From positions 1-43,449 of the forward strand of contig NZ_BCSP01000010.1 in the NCBI RefSeq assembly GCF_001570925.1: a DNA stretch of 43,449 bases, read 5' to 3'. The notes under the pieces were generated by a model, which did no database searches, was not told where the DNA came from, and saw only the letters and a program-made list of their open reading frames with translations. Both the position numbers and the translations under genes were made by a program. Source of the DNA: [Zimmermannella] bifida NBRC 103089. GTDB taxonomy: Bacteria > Actinomycetota > Actinomycetes > Actinomycetales > Microbacteriaceae. This document shows positions 7,565 through 16,035 of this stretch, piece after piece (positions within the stretch are counted from its first letter, which is position 1; every line of letters starts with the position of its first letter).

Positions 7565-8355
7565 TGCTTGATGTGCAGCACATTTCTAAGACGTTCTTTG
7601 CCAACACCATCAACGAGAAGCGTGCGATTGTCGACTGCTCGCTCCACCTTGACGAGGGCGACTTTGTCACCGTCATCGGCTCGAACGGTGCCGGCAAGTC
7701 GACGCTGCTCAACAGCATCGCAGGCCGATTCCCGGTCGACACCGGTGACATTCTGATCGATGGCAAGTCGGTCAAGCGGATGCCCGAATACCGTCGCGCC
7801 GGCCTGGTCGGTCGCGTCTTCCAAGACCCGATGGCCGGTACCGCACCGGAGCTTACGATCGAACAGAACCTCGCGCTTGCTCTGCAGCGGGGGAAACGAC
7901 GCGGGCTCGGCATCGGCGTTACCGCTACCCGACGTCGTCGCTTCCGTGAGGAACTCGCAACGCTCGAACTCGGCCTGGAAGACCGACTTACCGCACGGGT
8001 TGGGTTGCTCTCGGGCGGCCAGCGCCAGGCGCTATCGCTCTTGATGGCGGGATTCACGCATCCGTCGATTCTGTTGCTGGATGAGCACACAGCGGCGCTC
8101 GACCCGGCTCGAGCGGCGCATGTGACGGCCCTCACCGAACGCATTGTCGATGCGGAGAAGCTGACCACGCTGATGGTGACGCACAACATGGAGCAGGCGA
8201 TTTCGCTTGGAAACCGACTCATCATGATGCACGAGGGGCGCATCATTTATGAGGTTTCGGGTGATGAGAAGGCGCAGACCACCGTCGACGATCTGTTGGC
8301 ACGTTTCGCTTCGGTCAAGGATGCGGTGATCGACGACCGCGCGATGCTCGCTTAG
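7564..8355 (+). CDS. ABC importer ATP-binding protein (TrpZ-like)
   Basis: A 263-residue cytoplasmic ATPase. Walker A is GSNGAGKST at residues 39-47, the Q-loop is in VFQDPMAGT (about 86), the signature LSGGQRQALS is near 150 and Walker B is SILLLDEHTAALDP near 170. The H-loop His is in MVTHNMEQA. Translation is coupled to the permease by a 1-base overlap (TAATG). A 16-bp hairpin terminator follows. Ligand is inferred to be an amino acid-like solute because of the neighbouring Lrp/AsnC regulator. Confidence 0.93.
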   Translation: MLDVQHISKTFFANTINEKRAIVDCSLHLDEGDFVTVIGSNGAGKSTLLNSIAGRFPVDTGDILIDGKSVKRMPEYRRAGLVGRVFQDPMAGTAPELTIEQNLALALQRGKRRGLGIGVTATRRRRFREELATLELGLEDRLTARVGLLSGGQRQALSLLMAGFTHPSILLLDEHTAALDPARAAHVTALTERIVDAEKLTTLMVTHNMEQAISLGNRLIMMHEGRIIYEVSGDEKAQTTVDDLLARFASVKDAVIDDRAMLA

Positions 8356-8366
8356 GACTACAGAGA

Positions 8367-8407
8367 CAAGAACGGGCAGTTCCCATGCGGTGAACTGCCC
8401 GTTCTTG
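8367..8407 (+). terminator. Terminator hairpin after the ABC importer operon
   Basis: A perfect 16-bp stem (CAAGAACGGGCAGTTC / GAACTGCCCGTTCTTG) with a 9-nt loop. It lies between converging genes and can act in both directions. Confidence 0.8.
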
Positions 8408-8466
8408 CGTTGTGCCTGCGAGTCAAGCGCCCTGCGAGTCACACGCAGCGCTCGGAACAAACTCCG

Positions 8467-8868
8467 TCAGCGTACGGTTCGCTGTACGTCGTCTTCTTCG
8501 TCTTCTTCGTCGTCTTCGTCGAATTCGAGGTCTTCTTCGTCTTCGTCAAGATCGTCGTCGTCCTCATCGGCGTCGAACTCGTAGTCGTCGTCTTCGTCGT
8601 AGTCGCCGAGTTCTTCGTCGGTTTCGATCTGGTCGATCCACTCGTCGATGAGGTCTTCGGCGTCGTCATCGTCTTCGGCTGCCTCAACGCTGATGGTGCC
8701 GCCGCCCCAGATGCGTTCCGTGATGGTTACCGCATCCGTGCCCTCGGTCTCTTCGTGCACCGTTGCCTCGAAGTCGCGAGCAATCGCATTGGCGTCGTCT
8801 TCGCTGTCGGCCTCAATGATGAGCCCCGAAATAACTTCATAACGAACGAGTACTGCGTACTTCGGCAT
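8467..8868 (-). CDS. Small protein with extremely acidic C-terminal tail (133 aa)
   Basis: The start is placed at 8868 (MPKYAVLVRYEVISGLIIEA) because GAAGGGA lies about 6 nt upstream; the reading frame stays open further upstream but that part lacks protein-like character. Residues 1-70 look like a small folded domain with alternating beta and alpha segments (ADSEDDANAIARDF is helical). From about residue 70 the chain is almost entirely Asp and Glu, ending in DDVQRTVR. I do not recognise the family. Such tails suggest a nucleic-acid mimic, an interaction tail or a metal-binding role, none of which is shown here. Confidence 0.75.
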   Translation of the reverse strand: MPKYAVLVRYEVISGLIIEADSEDDANAIARDFEATVHEETEGTDAVTITERIWGGGTISVEAAEDDDDAEDLIDEWIDQIETDEELGDYDEDDDYEFDADEDDDDLDEDEEDLEFDEDDEEDEEDDVQRTVR

Positions 8869-9024
8869 GGATTTCCCTTCCAGCGGTGCGACACCCGGCG
8901 TATCGCGCACTCTTGACGCTAGTCGGTAAAAGGAAACGCAACAAGCAACGAACCGCCCAGGAACGCCGGATTCGGAGGGTTTTCCACGCCGGGGAACTTC
9001 TGGGTTCTTTGTGCTGGACATCCG

Positions 9025-9030
9025 TACCCT
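9025..9030 (+). promoter_or_regulatory. Putative -10 hexamer of the carbon-nitrogen hydrolase gene
   Basis: TACCCT ends 7 nt before the ATG at 9038, supporting that start over alternatives at 9011 and 9047. Confidence 0.45.
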
Positions 9031-9037
9031 TGAGGGC

Positions 9038-9847
9038 ATGAGTTCCATGCTTGCTGTCGCCGTCACCCAGTTCGCGCCAACGATGGATGCGAACACCAAC
9101 CTTCAGCGCTTCCGGGATGCGGCGGCAACGGCAGCAGCGCGCGGCGCGAAGTTGCTTGTTGGTCCCGAATACGCGTCGGGATTTACGGCGGAACTTGGCG
9201 ACTGGATGGGGGAGAGTGCACAGACGCTCGACGGTGCGTTTGTACGCGAACTTGCCGCGATCGCATCCGAATTTGAAATCGCCATCGTCGCCGGCATCCT
9301 GGTGCGTGCAGACGACCCGGCTGAGCGCCGACCGTACAACGTGTGCATCGCCCTATCGGAGCAGGGCGAGCTCGTGGCGAGCTACCGAAAAGTGCATCTC
9401 TACGACGCATTTGGTGCATCCGAAACACAATGGGTGTTGCCGGGCGCGCCAGATCAGGCGCCTGCGGTCTTTGATCTGGGCCCGTTCCGTATCGGTGTGC
9501 AGACTTGCTACGACTTGCGCTTCCCAGAAGTGAGCCGGCGGCTCGTGGATGCGGGTGCCAACGTGCTTGCGATTCCGGCCGAGTGGGTGGCTGGTCCGCT
9601 AAAAGAGGCACATTGGCAGACGTTGCTTGCGGCGCGGGCTATCGAAAACACGTCCTATGTCGTGGCGGCTGATCACCCGGCGCCAGTTGGTGTCGGGCAC
9701 AGTACGATCCTTGACCCACGCGGAGTCATCCTCGCGTCGCTCGGAGCCGAGCGCGGCGACACGGTAGCCTGGCTATCGAAGACGGATCTGGATGCTGCTC
9801 GCGAACAGAACCCGGCCCTGCGCCTTCGTCAGTACCGCATTCACTAG
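9038..9847 (+). CDS. Carbon-nitrogen hydrolase (nitrilase/omega-amidase superfamily)
   Basis: A 269-residue cytoplasmic enzyme that hydrolyses a non-peptide C-N bond. The catalytic triad is visible: Glu44 in LLVGPEYASG, Lys118 in SYRKVHLYDAFG and the nucleophile Cys157 in GVQTCYDLRFPE. The length is normal for the amidase branches of the superfamily (Nit2-like). The ATG at 9038 is chosen because a TACCCT hexamer lies 7 nt upstream, implying a leaderless mRNA. Substrate is unknown; omega-amidase or deaminated glutathione amidase activity are possible. The next gene starts about 70 bp downstream and appears unrelated. Confidence 0.9.
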   Translation: MSSMLAVAVTQFAPTMDANTNLQRFRDAAATAAARGAKLLVGPEYASGFTAELGDWMGESAQTLDGAFVRELAAIASEFEIAIVAGILVRADDPAERRPYNVCIALSEQGELVASYRKVHLYDAFGASETQWVLPGAPDQAPAVFDLGPFRIGVQTCYDLRFPEVSRRLVDAGANVLAIPAEWVAGPLKEAHWQTLLAARAIENTSYVVAADHPAPVGVGHSTILDPRGVILASLGAERGDTVAWLSKTDLDAAREQNPALRLRQYRIH

Positions 9848-9918
9848 CCGCGGTAATCGGTGCCGCGATGTGCTGCGAACAGACCCAATGATTGAAACTC
9901 ACCAGAATCGGATCGCAC

Positions 9919-10800
9919 GTGACTGAAGAACCCGCGAAGACCTCCGCTCGTGATGTCGGCCTCGGCAAGAAGACTGCCGAGGGGCTGGCGACGATGACGC
10001 CCATGGCGCGACAGACCGCGGCGGCGGAACGCGACCTTGGCGGCGAAGCGCTATTTGTCGCCGACCTGACCAAGCGATTCGGCCGAGTGACGGCAGTCGA
10101 CAAGCTCAGCTACACCGTGCCGCAGGGTTCGTTCTCGGCAATTGTTGGCCCGAACGGTGCCGGTAAGACGACCGCGCTCTCCATGATTTCTGGTCTGCTG
10201 CCACCAAGTCACGGCAGTGTTGAACTGTTTGGCCTGGATGTTTGGCGTAACCGATCGAAGGCGCAAGACCGGATCGGTATTTTGCCCGACCGCGTGCGTA
10301 TGTTCGAACAGCTCACGGGTGCGCAGTACCTGTCGTACGTTGGCGCGGTTCGTCGCGTTGACAAGGAAGCAATCATTGCGCGCAGCGAACAGCTCCTCGA
10401 CGCCTTTGACCTGCGCAGCGAAGCGAACCGACTCGTGGTCGACTACTCCTCGGGCCTGCGTAAGAAACTGGCACTCGCATCCGCCCTCATCCACGCTCCA
10501 GACCTGCTGGTCTTGGACGAGCCGTTTGAGTCGATCGACCCGGTCTCGGCCGGCACGCTGATCGAAGTGCTCAACGACTTCGTCAGCCGTGGCGGCACCG
10601 TACTGCTCTCGAGCCACTCGATGGACCTCGTGCAGCGCGTGTGTGATCACGTCGCCGTCATCATGAAGGGCGAGTTGCTGGCGGAAGGCACCGTTGACGA
10701 AGTTCGCGGCGATGTCTCGCTTGAAGAACGATTTCGTGACCTCGTACGTGGACCGGCAGTATCGGAGGGGCTGGATTGGCTCAACATCTCGTTCGGCTGA
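9919..10800 (+). CDS. ABC transporter ATP-binding protein (exporter type)
   Basis: About 293 residues. The first 40 residues are a polar, non-conserved leader; the ATPase starts at ALFVADLTKRFGRVTAVDKL. Walker A is GPNGAGKTT near 77-85, the signature region is VDYSSGLRKKLALAS and Walker B is LLVLDEPFESIDP; the H-loop is in LLSSHSMDLVQRVC. The degenerate SSGLRKK signature and missing receptor gene suggest an ABC-2-type exporter. The start is uncertain: GTG at 9919 is preferred, TTG at 9892 and ATG at 9994 are in frame. The next gene overlaps by 25 bp and encodes the membrane partner. Confidence 0.88.
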   Translation: MTEEPAKTSARDVGLGKKTAEGLATMTPMARQTAAAERDLGGEALFVADLTKRFGRVTAVDKLSYTVPQGSFSAIVGPNGAGKTTALSMISGLLPPSHGSVELFGLDVWRNRSKAQDRIGILPDRVRMFEQLTGAQYLSYVGAVRRVDKEAIIARSEQLLDAFDLRSEANRLVVDYSSGLRKKLALASALIHAPDLLVLDEPFESIDPVSAGTLIEVLNDFVSRGGTVLLSSHSMDLVQRVCDHVAVIMKGELLAEGTVDEVRGDVSLEERFRDLVRGPAVSEGLDWLNISFG

Positions 10801-12329
10801 GCTGGCAACAGCTCTCGCGCGGCATGGAGCGCGATTCACAGGTGCGATCGGCTGCCGGGAGCCTTGCTGGTGGCAGCCTCGTGCTGGCCGCCTTCGGTAC
10901 GCTCGCGGTCATTGCGCTGAGCGTCATTCCCCTCGTGTTTCAGCCACTTTGGCTGATGATTCTCGCGTCCCTGCTGGTTCTCGGCGCTGCCTTCCTCGGC
11001 TTTGCTGGACACCCGGCCGACGCGCTCGACAATCGCACCCTGGCCGTCATCTCGGGTCGCGCCCACGGGTTGAGTTCAAACACGCTCGGGGCGTCGCACT
11101 TCACGCTGCCAGCGCTCCTGGCGGCCATCCCGTACCTAAGCTTTGCGGGCCTTGCTGCGGTTTCTGGACACCACTGGATTTCGATCGCGACGGCAGCCCT
11201 TGGCTGGCTGCAGTGGGTTATGTGCTGGCGGCTCGGAACTCGGCTGGGACGCCGGTTCAGCGAACAGCACCTCGCCCGCGAAGGTCGCGCGACGCTCATC
11301 TACTTGCTGCTCTTGGCCGTCACCACGGTCATCGGTGGCCTGTGGATGTTCCCGTGGCAGGATGCGGTCGCGGATGCGGGTGCCGGGATCTATCAGGTTG
11401 CGACCTGGATTCCGATCGTCAACATTTTTCTTGCCGGCTTCGGTGGCGCGCCACTGATCATTCTGGGGCTCAACGGCGCCGTGCTGATCATGCTGTGGGC
11501 CACCGACCTGATTCTCGGCGCTCGTGCGGGGCGATCGGCGCTCTACCAGCGCCAATATGGCGGCACCACCCGTCTCGGGAGTTTTCAGCTCGCGGTCGGT
11601 TCGGCAACGCGCAATATTGCGCTGCGTACCTGGATTTCTTGGCTTCGTGATCCGCGCTACCAGGTGCTGCTCGGCACCGTCATCGTGATGCCACCGCTGC
11701 TTTTGCTGCCCGTTTGGGTCGGTGGCGCGCCTGTTGAGGTCCTTCGCCTGCTGGTGGTGCCGCTCTTTGCCATGTGCTTCGGGTGGGCACTGCACAACGA
11801 CACCGCCTACGACTTCACCGCCCTGTGGGTGCACGTCACCGGTGGGCTTTCTGGCCGCGCCGATCGTGCCGGGCGTGCGATCCCAACGCTGGTCACCGGC
11901 ACCGTCCTGTGCGCACTCGGCGCCGATTTGGTAGGTGCGGCGATCGGCAACACGCTGGCACAGGTCGCGGTCCTCGCGGCATCGATTGCGCTCTTGGGTG
12001 CCACCGTTGGTGGGTCGTCGATCATGTCGACGCTCGCCCCGTATCCGGTGGCCCGTCCCGGCGACTCGCCGTTCAGTCAACCGGTCCGGTCATGGGGCGG
12101 CGCAGCGTTTGCGCAGCCGATGGCACTGCTGGTCGAAGTCGCGCTCTGCCTGCCAACGATCTATTTTGCGTGGCAAGCGGTGACGCTGAACGACTGGTCG
12201 CAGGCACTCATGGCAGCCGGCATTGGTGTTGGTACCGCCGTCGTGCTTGTTACCGCGGGCATCCTCATTGGCGGGCGCGTGTTTGAGTCACGTCGAACGG
12301 CACTGCTGACATTCGCGCAGAGCTACTAG
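10776..12329 (+). CDS. ABC exporter membrane protein (517 aa, about 12 helices)
   Basis: A very hydrophobic 517-residue protein starting at TTG 10776, with CGGAGGGG 6 nt upstream inside the end of the ATPase gene (25-bp overlap, so translationally coupled). Roughly ten to twelve membrane segments are seen, from about residue 30 (SLAGGSLVLAAFGTLAVIAL) to 510. No solute-binding or periplasmic domain is seen. The coupling to an ABC-2-type ATPase indicates an exporter. I do not recognise the exact family; the substrate may be a lipid, peptide or drug. Confidence 0.8.
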   Translation: MAQHLVRLSWQQLSRGMERDSQVRSAAGSLAGGSLVLAAFGTLAVIALSVIPLVFQPLWLMILASLLVLGAAFLGFAGHPADALDNRTLAVISGRAHGLSSNTLGASHFTLPALLAAIPYLSFAGLAAVSGHHWISIATAALGWLQWVMCWRLGTRLGRRFSEQHLAREGRATLIYLLLLAVTTVIGGLWMFPWQDAVADAGAGIYQVATWIPIVNIFLAGFGGAPLIILGLNGAVLIMLWATDLILGARAGRSALYQRQYGGTTRLGSFQLAVGSATRNIALRTWISWLRDPRYQVLLGTVIVMPPLLLLPVWVGGAPVEVLRLLVVPLFAMCFGWALHNDTAYDFTALWVHVTGGLSGRADRAGRAIPTLVTGTVLCALGADLVGAAIGNTLAQVAVLAASIALLGATVGGSSIMSTLAPYPVARPGDSPFSQPVRSWGGAAFAQPMALLVEVALCLPTIYFAWQAVTLNDWSQALMAAGIGVGTAVVLVTAGILIGGRVFESRRTALLTFAQSY

Positions 12330-12384
12330 GCCACCAACCATCTGGACGCGACCAAATCAAGCCAACCTGCGGCACGCATCCGCG

Positions 12385-12390
12385 TAGACT
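12385..12390 (+). promoter_or_regulatory. Putative -10 hexamer of the DUF3039 gene
   Basis: TAGACT ends 7 nt before the ATG at 12398. Confidence 0.55.
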
Positions 12391-12397
12391 CGTACGC

Positions 12398-12682
12398 ATG
12401 GCTGGATTTGCAAGTTTTGGTGCCCCAGATTCCGGCAGCCCTGCCGGCGGCACAGACGTTCTTGACCGCGAACTCGAACAGCTGCTTGAAGACGAGCAGG
12501 TCGAAGACGGCGATCACGATAAGTTCGCGCACTACGTTCGCAAAGAAAAGATTCTTGAGGCGGCCGTCACCGGTAAGCCGGTCCGCGCGCTGTGCGGCAA
12601 GAAGTGGTTGCCGAACTCGAATCCCGATCGTTTCCCGGTCTGCCCAGATTGCAAGAAAATCTACGAAATGATGCGCGACTAG
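12398..12682 (+). CDS. DUF3039 protein (zinc-ribbon-like, actinobacterial)
   Basis: A 94-residue protein with the DUF3039 sequence pattern: an acidic helix (LDRELEQLLEDEQVEDGDHD), then DKFAHYVRKEKI and PVRALCGKKW followed by RFPVCPDCKKIYE. Cys66, Cys82 and Cys85 together with His41 or His45 could bind zinc. The family is restricted to Actinobacteria and has no known function. It converges on pncB. The ATG is 7 nt from TAGACT, so it is likely leaderless. Confidence 0.88.
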   Translation: MAGFASFGAPDSGSPAGGTDVLDRELEQLLEDEQVEDGDHDKFAHYVRKEKILEAAVTGKPVRALCGKKWLPNSNPDRFPVCPDCKKIYEMMRD

Positions 12683-12758
12683 CGTTCGCGACGTTGGGAC
12701 CGCATCCGCACGCCCAACATCCTGGATTGCCGACCAACAACCTGCCGGTAAACAGTTT

Positions 12759-12791
12759 GAGCTTGGAACCCAATTGCTGGGAACCAAGCTC
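12759..12791. terminator. Bidirectional hairpin between DUF3039 gene and pncB
   Basis: GAGCTTGG-AA-CCCA / TGGG-AA-CCAAGCTC with a 5-nt loop: two stems of 8 and 4 bp around a symmetric AA/AA internal loop, near T runs, between convergent genes. Confidence 0.65.
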
Positions 12792-12821
12792 GAACGGTTT
12801 TGGTGGAAGTCTCGCGACCGC

Positions 12822-14225
12822 CTAAGCGCGGTTGAGTGAACCGTCGTCGTGGACGAAGTACGTCGTAAGCGCGGGGTCACCGGCGCCCAGCCGACGGGCG
12901 GTGCGGGGGAGCTCAGCCAGCGCCATGGCGCAGTGTTCGCGGGCGGATGCAACCCCCTCGGTGCCGAGCCAGGCCGGGTTGATCTCGCCATCCGTCACGT
13001 AGTCGACGTAGAGCGGGCGGTCGTCGTGGTCACCGATTGGCTCGGTGCCGAGCGCAATGAGCTCGGCCGAGGCGATGCCGTCCTCGCGGCGACGCACCGG
13101 CACCTTGGCCCCACCAACCGAGGCCTTACCCGGTGACGCCTTGGCCACAGGCACCCACGAGCCATCTTCGGCTCGGCGCGAAACCAGCTTGTACACCATG
13201 CCCGAGGCAACCGCACCGGAGCCGGTGACGACGCTCGTACCGACACCAAAGCTATTGACCGGGGATGCGGCGAGAGCAGCAATTGCGTATTCGTCGAGGT
13301 CATTGGTCACGGTAATCGCCGTTTCGGTGGCACCAAGGTCGTCGAGCAGCTCGCGCACTTCGCGAACCACCACGGGCAGGTCGCCCGAGTCCAGACGAAT
13401 ACCACCGAGGCTCGGACCTGCGATCTCCACAGCGGTGCGGATCGCTTCGGTGACGTTGTACGTGTCGACGAGCAGCGTGGTGTCGGCACCGAGTGCGGCG
13501 ATCTGCGAGCGGAAGGCGTCGGCCTCGCTGTCGTGGAGCAGCGTCCACGAATGCGCGGCGGTGCCCATTGTCGGCACGCCCCAGCTGCGGCCCGCTTCGA
13601 GGTTTGACGTGGCCGAGAATCCTGCGATGTAGGCGGCGCGGGCGGCTGCGACTGCGCTACGTTCACCCGTGCGGCGCGAACCCATCTCGGCCAGTGGACG
13701 ACCGTCGGCGGCGCTGACCATACGCGCGGCGGCCGACGCTACGGCCGAGTCGTAGTTGAGGATGCTCAGCAGCAACGTCTCGAGGATCACACCCTCGGCA
13801 AAAGTACCGTGGACTTCAAGCAGCGGTGACTGCGGAAAGTAGGCTTCGCCTTCGCGGTAGCCGCGGATCGATCCCGAGAACGAGAAGTCAGCCAGCCACT
13901 GCAACGTTTCGTCGGACACGATGCGCTGCTGTGCCAAGAACTCGAGTTCGTCATCGCCAAATCGGAAGTGCTTAAGCGCTTCCATCGCCCGGCCCTGCCC
14001 AGCCACGACACCGTAACGGCGGTCATTCGGCAGCTTGCGGGCAAAGAGCTCGAAGACGCACTCTCGATTGGCAGTGCCATCCCGTAGCGCTGCATCCAAC
14101 ATCGTCAACTCGTAGTGATCTGTGAGCAACGCCGTGGATGCGGGCGCTGCAGGACGCGTCGATCGTGGCGAATCAGTAGGGCGAGCAGAAGCAGGAACAT
14201 CAATGGCGCTGCGAGGATCAGTCAT
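12822..14225 (-). CDS. pncB: Nicotinate phosphoribosyltransferase
   Basis: A 467-residue enzyme converting nicotinate, PRPP and ATP to nicotinate mononucleotide in NAD salvage. Conserved segments include LLTDHYELTMLDAAL (about 33-47, substrate loop), FSATSNLEAG, the phospho-acceptor His225 in PTMGTAAHSW, IRLDSGDLP (about 283) and the phosphate-binding SFGVGTSVVTGSG. The start at 14225 is chosen because a minus-strand TACCCT lies 6 nt upstream and because the NAPRTase fold begins about 30 residues later; the same frame stays open for 523 more codons upstream but that part is antisense to murI and rph and has no NAPRTase similarity. Confidence 0.93.
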   Translation of the reverse strand: MTDPRSAIDVPASARPTDSPRSTRPAAPASTALLTDHYELTMLDAALRDGTANRECVFELFARKLPNDRRYGVVAGQGRAMEALKHFRFGDDELEFLAQQRIVSDETLQWLADFSFSGSIRGYREGEAYFPQSPLLEVHGTFAEGVILETLLLSILNYDSAVASAAARMVSAADGRPLAEMGSRRTGERSAVAAARAAYIAGFSATSNLEAGRSWGVPTMGTAAHSWTLLHDSEADAFRSQIAALGADTTLLVDTYNVTEAIRTAVEIAGPSLGGIRLDSGDLPVVVREVRELLDDLGATETAITVTNDLDEYAIAALAASPVNSFGVGTSVVTGSGAVASGMVYKLVSRRAEDGSWVPVAKASPGKASVGGAKVPVRRREDGIASAELIALGTEPIGDHDDRPLYVDYVTDGEINPAWLGTEGVASAREHCAMALAELPRTARRLGAGDPALTTYFVHDDGSLNRA

Positions 14226-14231
14226 ATCGCC

Positions 14232-14237
14232 AGGGTA
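14232..14237 (-). promoter_or_regulatory. Putative -10 hexamer of pncB
   Basis: TACCCT on the minus strand, 6 nt before the ATG at 14225. Confidence 0.5.
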
Positions 14238-14341
14238 CTTCGCGAACCCGTGCAATGCTGCCGAGCACAGGCGGGGACACCTTGCGAGCGCGGGGATCGA
14301 TGCCTTCGCATCGCGGGACGCGTGAGGTAAGTGAATGGGCG

Positions 14342-14347
14342 TAGTAT
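14342..14347 (+). promoter_or_regulatory. Putative -10 hexamer of murI
   Basis: TAGTAT ends 10 nt before the ATG at 14358; leader would be a few bases or absent. Confidence 0.5.
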
Positions 14348-14357
14348 TTGCCAACAA

Positions 14358-15245
14358 ATGAGTACCGCACCGATTGGCATTTTCGATTCCGGCATGGGTG
14401 GGCTGACCGTGGCCCGCGAGATTCGCGCCCAATTGCCGCACGAATCCATCCTGTACATCGGTGATACCGCCCACACGCCGTACGGCCCGCGGCCCATTGC
14501 GGAGATTCGCAAGTTCTCGCTCGAGATCATGGACGAACTCGTTGCCCAGGGCGTCAAGATGCTCGTGATCGCCTGCAACTCGGCAACCGCCGCGGTGCTC
14601 GCCGATGCCCGTGAGCGCTACGACGTGCCCGTGATCGAAGTGATCGCACCGGCGGTGCGCACGGCAGTGCGCGCCACCCGCAGCGGGCACATTGGCGTCA
14701 TTGGCACGGTCGCGACGGTCGCATCCCGAGCCTATGAGGATGCGTTCGCTGCGGGCGTGGACATTCAAGTAACTGCACAGGCCTGCCCACAGTTTGTCGA
14801 CTTCGTCGAACGCGGCGACACCACCAGCGATGAGCTCGTCGCCGTCGCCAACGAGTACCTGGCACCGTTGAAGTCGGCCGGTGTCGACACACTCGTACTG
14901 GGATGCACGCACTATCCGCTGCTGCAGGGGGTTATTAGTTACGTCATGGGCCCCGAAGTTGCACTCGTATCGAGCGATGTTGAAACCGCGAAGGACGTAT
15001 ATCGGGTGCTCGCGGAACGTAACCTGCTGAACACCAGCAACGAACCGGCGCAGTACCACTACCACGCGACTGGCAGCAGTGCCGAAGGAGCGTTCCTGGA
15101 GCTTGCCCACCGCATCCTCGGTGGTGAAGTAACCAGCGTGGAGCGGTACCGTACTGGTGTTATCGAACTGCCAGACTCGCTCACCATGCACAACAAACCG
15201 GCAGACACAACCGATACCGCGACCGCACCCAACACAGCGGAATAG
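14358..15245 (+). CDS. murI: Glutamate racemase
   Basis: A 295-residue cytoplasmic enzyme that makes D-glutamate for peptidoglycan. The N-terminus [17 protein letters not shown] carries Asp10, and the two catalytic cysteines are Cys73 in [10 protein letters not shown] and Cys183 in GCTHYPLL; the conserved [11 protein letters not shown] follows at 35-45. The ATG at 14358 is chosen over the in-frame ATG at 14331 because the conserved domain begins at residue 5 and TAGTAT sits just upstream. The rph and rdgB genes follow on the same strand, a common actinobacterial order (murI-rph-rdgB). Confidence 0.95.
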   Translation: MSTAPIGIFDSGMGGLTVAREIRAQLPHESILYIGDTAHTPYGPRPIAEIRKFSLEIMDELVAQGVKMLVIACNSATAAVLADARERYDVPVIEVIAPAVRTAVRATRSGHIGVIGTVATVASRAYEDAFAAGVDIQVTAQACPQFVDFVERGDTTSDELVAVANEYLAPLKSAGVDTLVLGCTHYPLLQGVISYVMGPEVALVSSDVETAKDVYRVLAERNLLNTSNEPAQYHYHATGSSAEGAFLELAHRILGGEVTSVERYRTGVIELPDSLTMHNKPADTTDTATAPNTAE

Positions 15246-15306
15246 CGGTATGACCCACGTATTTACGCAAGACCACCAACTTTCACACAACGCGGGAGCA
15301 ACACTC

Positions 15307-16035
15307 ATGAACAAGCGTGCAGACGGCCGAGCCGTAGACGAATTGCGCAAGGTAACGATCGAACGTGGCTGGAGCGAACAGGCCGAAGGATCGGCACTGA
15401 TTTCGTTCGGTCGCACGAAGGTTCTGTGCACCGCATCGTTTACCCCGGGCGTCCCACGCTGGCTGACCGGCCAGGGCAAGGGCTGGCTCACTGCCGAATA
15501 CGCAATGCTGCCTCGCGCTACGAATGAGCGTTCGCAGCGCGAATCGGTAAAGGGCAAGCTGGGTGGTCGCACGCACGAAATCTCGCGCCTGATCGGTCGC
15601 TCGCTGCGCGCTGCCGTCGACATGGAAGCACTGGGTGAGAACACCATCGTGCTCGACTGCGATGTGCTGCAAGCCGACGGCGGCACCCGCACCGCTGCCA
15701 TTACTGGCGCATTTGTCGCCCTTGTTGACGCGGTTGACTGGGCCCGCACCAACAAGCACATCTCGCGCAAGGCCGAGGTCATTACCGACACCATCTCGGC
15801 GATCTCAGTCGGCGTCGTTGACGGTACGCCGATGCTCGACCTGCCCTACGAAGAAGACGTACGCGCCGACACCGACATGAACGTTGTCATGACCGGATCG
15901 GGCAAGTTCGTCGAGGTGCAGGGAACCGCCGAAGGCGAACCCTTCTCGACCGAAGAACTCATGGTGCTGCTGCAGCTTGCTACCAAGGGCAACGCCGACC
16001 TCGCACGCATGCAGGCCGAAGTATTGGCTAACTAA
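15307..16035 (+). CDS. rph: Ribonuclease PH
   Basis: A 242-residue phosphorolytic 3'-5' exoribonuclease that trims tRNA 3' ends. It starts [20 protein letters not shown], the typical RNase PH N-terminus, and contains [56 protein letters not shown] and the active-site region [23 protein letters not shown] stands about 8 nt before the ATG at 15307; an in-frame ATG at 15250 would add 19 non-conserved residues. The stop overlaps the rdgB start (TAATG). Confidence 0.95.
   Translation: MNKRADGRAVDELRKVTIERGWSEQAEGSALISFGRTKVLCTASFTPGVPRWLTGQGKGWLTAEYAMLPRATNERSQRESVKGKLGGRTHEISRLIGRSLRAAVDMEALGENTIVLDCDVLQADGGTRTAAITGAFVALVDAVDWARTNKHISRKAEVITDTISAISVGVVDGTPMLDLPYEEDVRADTDMNVVMTGSGKFVEVQGTAEGEPFSTEELMVLLQLATKGNADLARMQAEVLAN

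Noticed and set aside
14226-15794. 523-codon open frame extending pncB upstream on the minus strand
   Set aside because: It is antisense to murI and rph, whose plus-strand products are clear, and shows no NAPRTase or other family sequence; high G+C keeps the antisense frame free of stops. A -10 hexamer stands just before the ATG at 14225.
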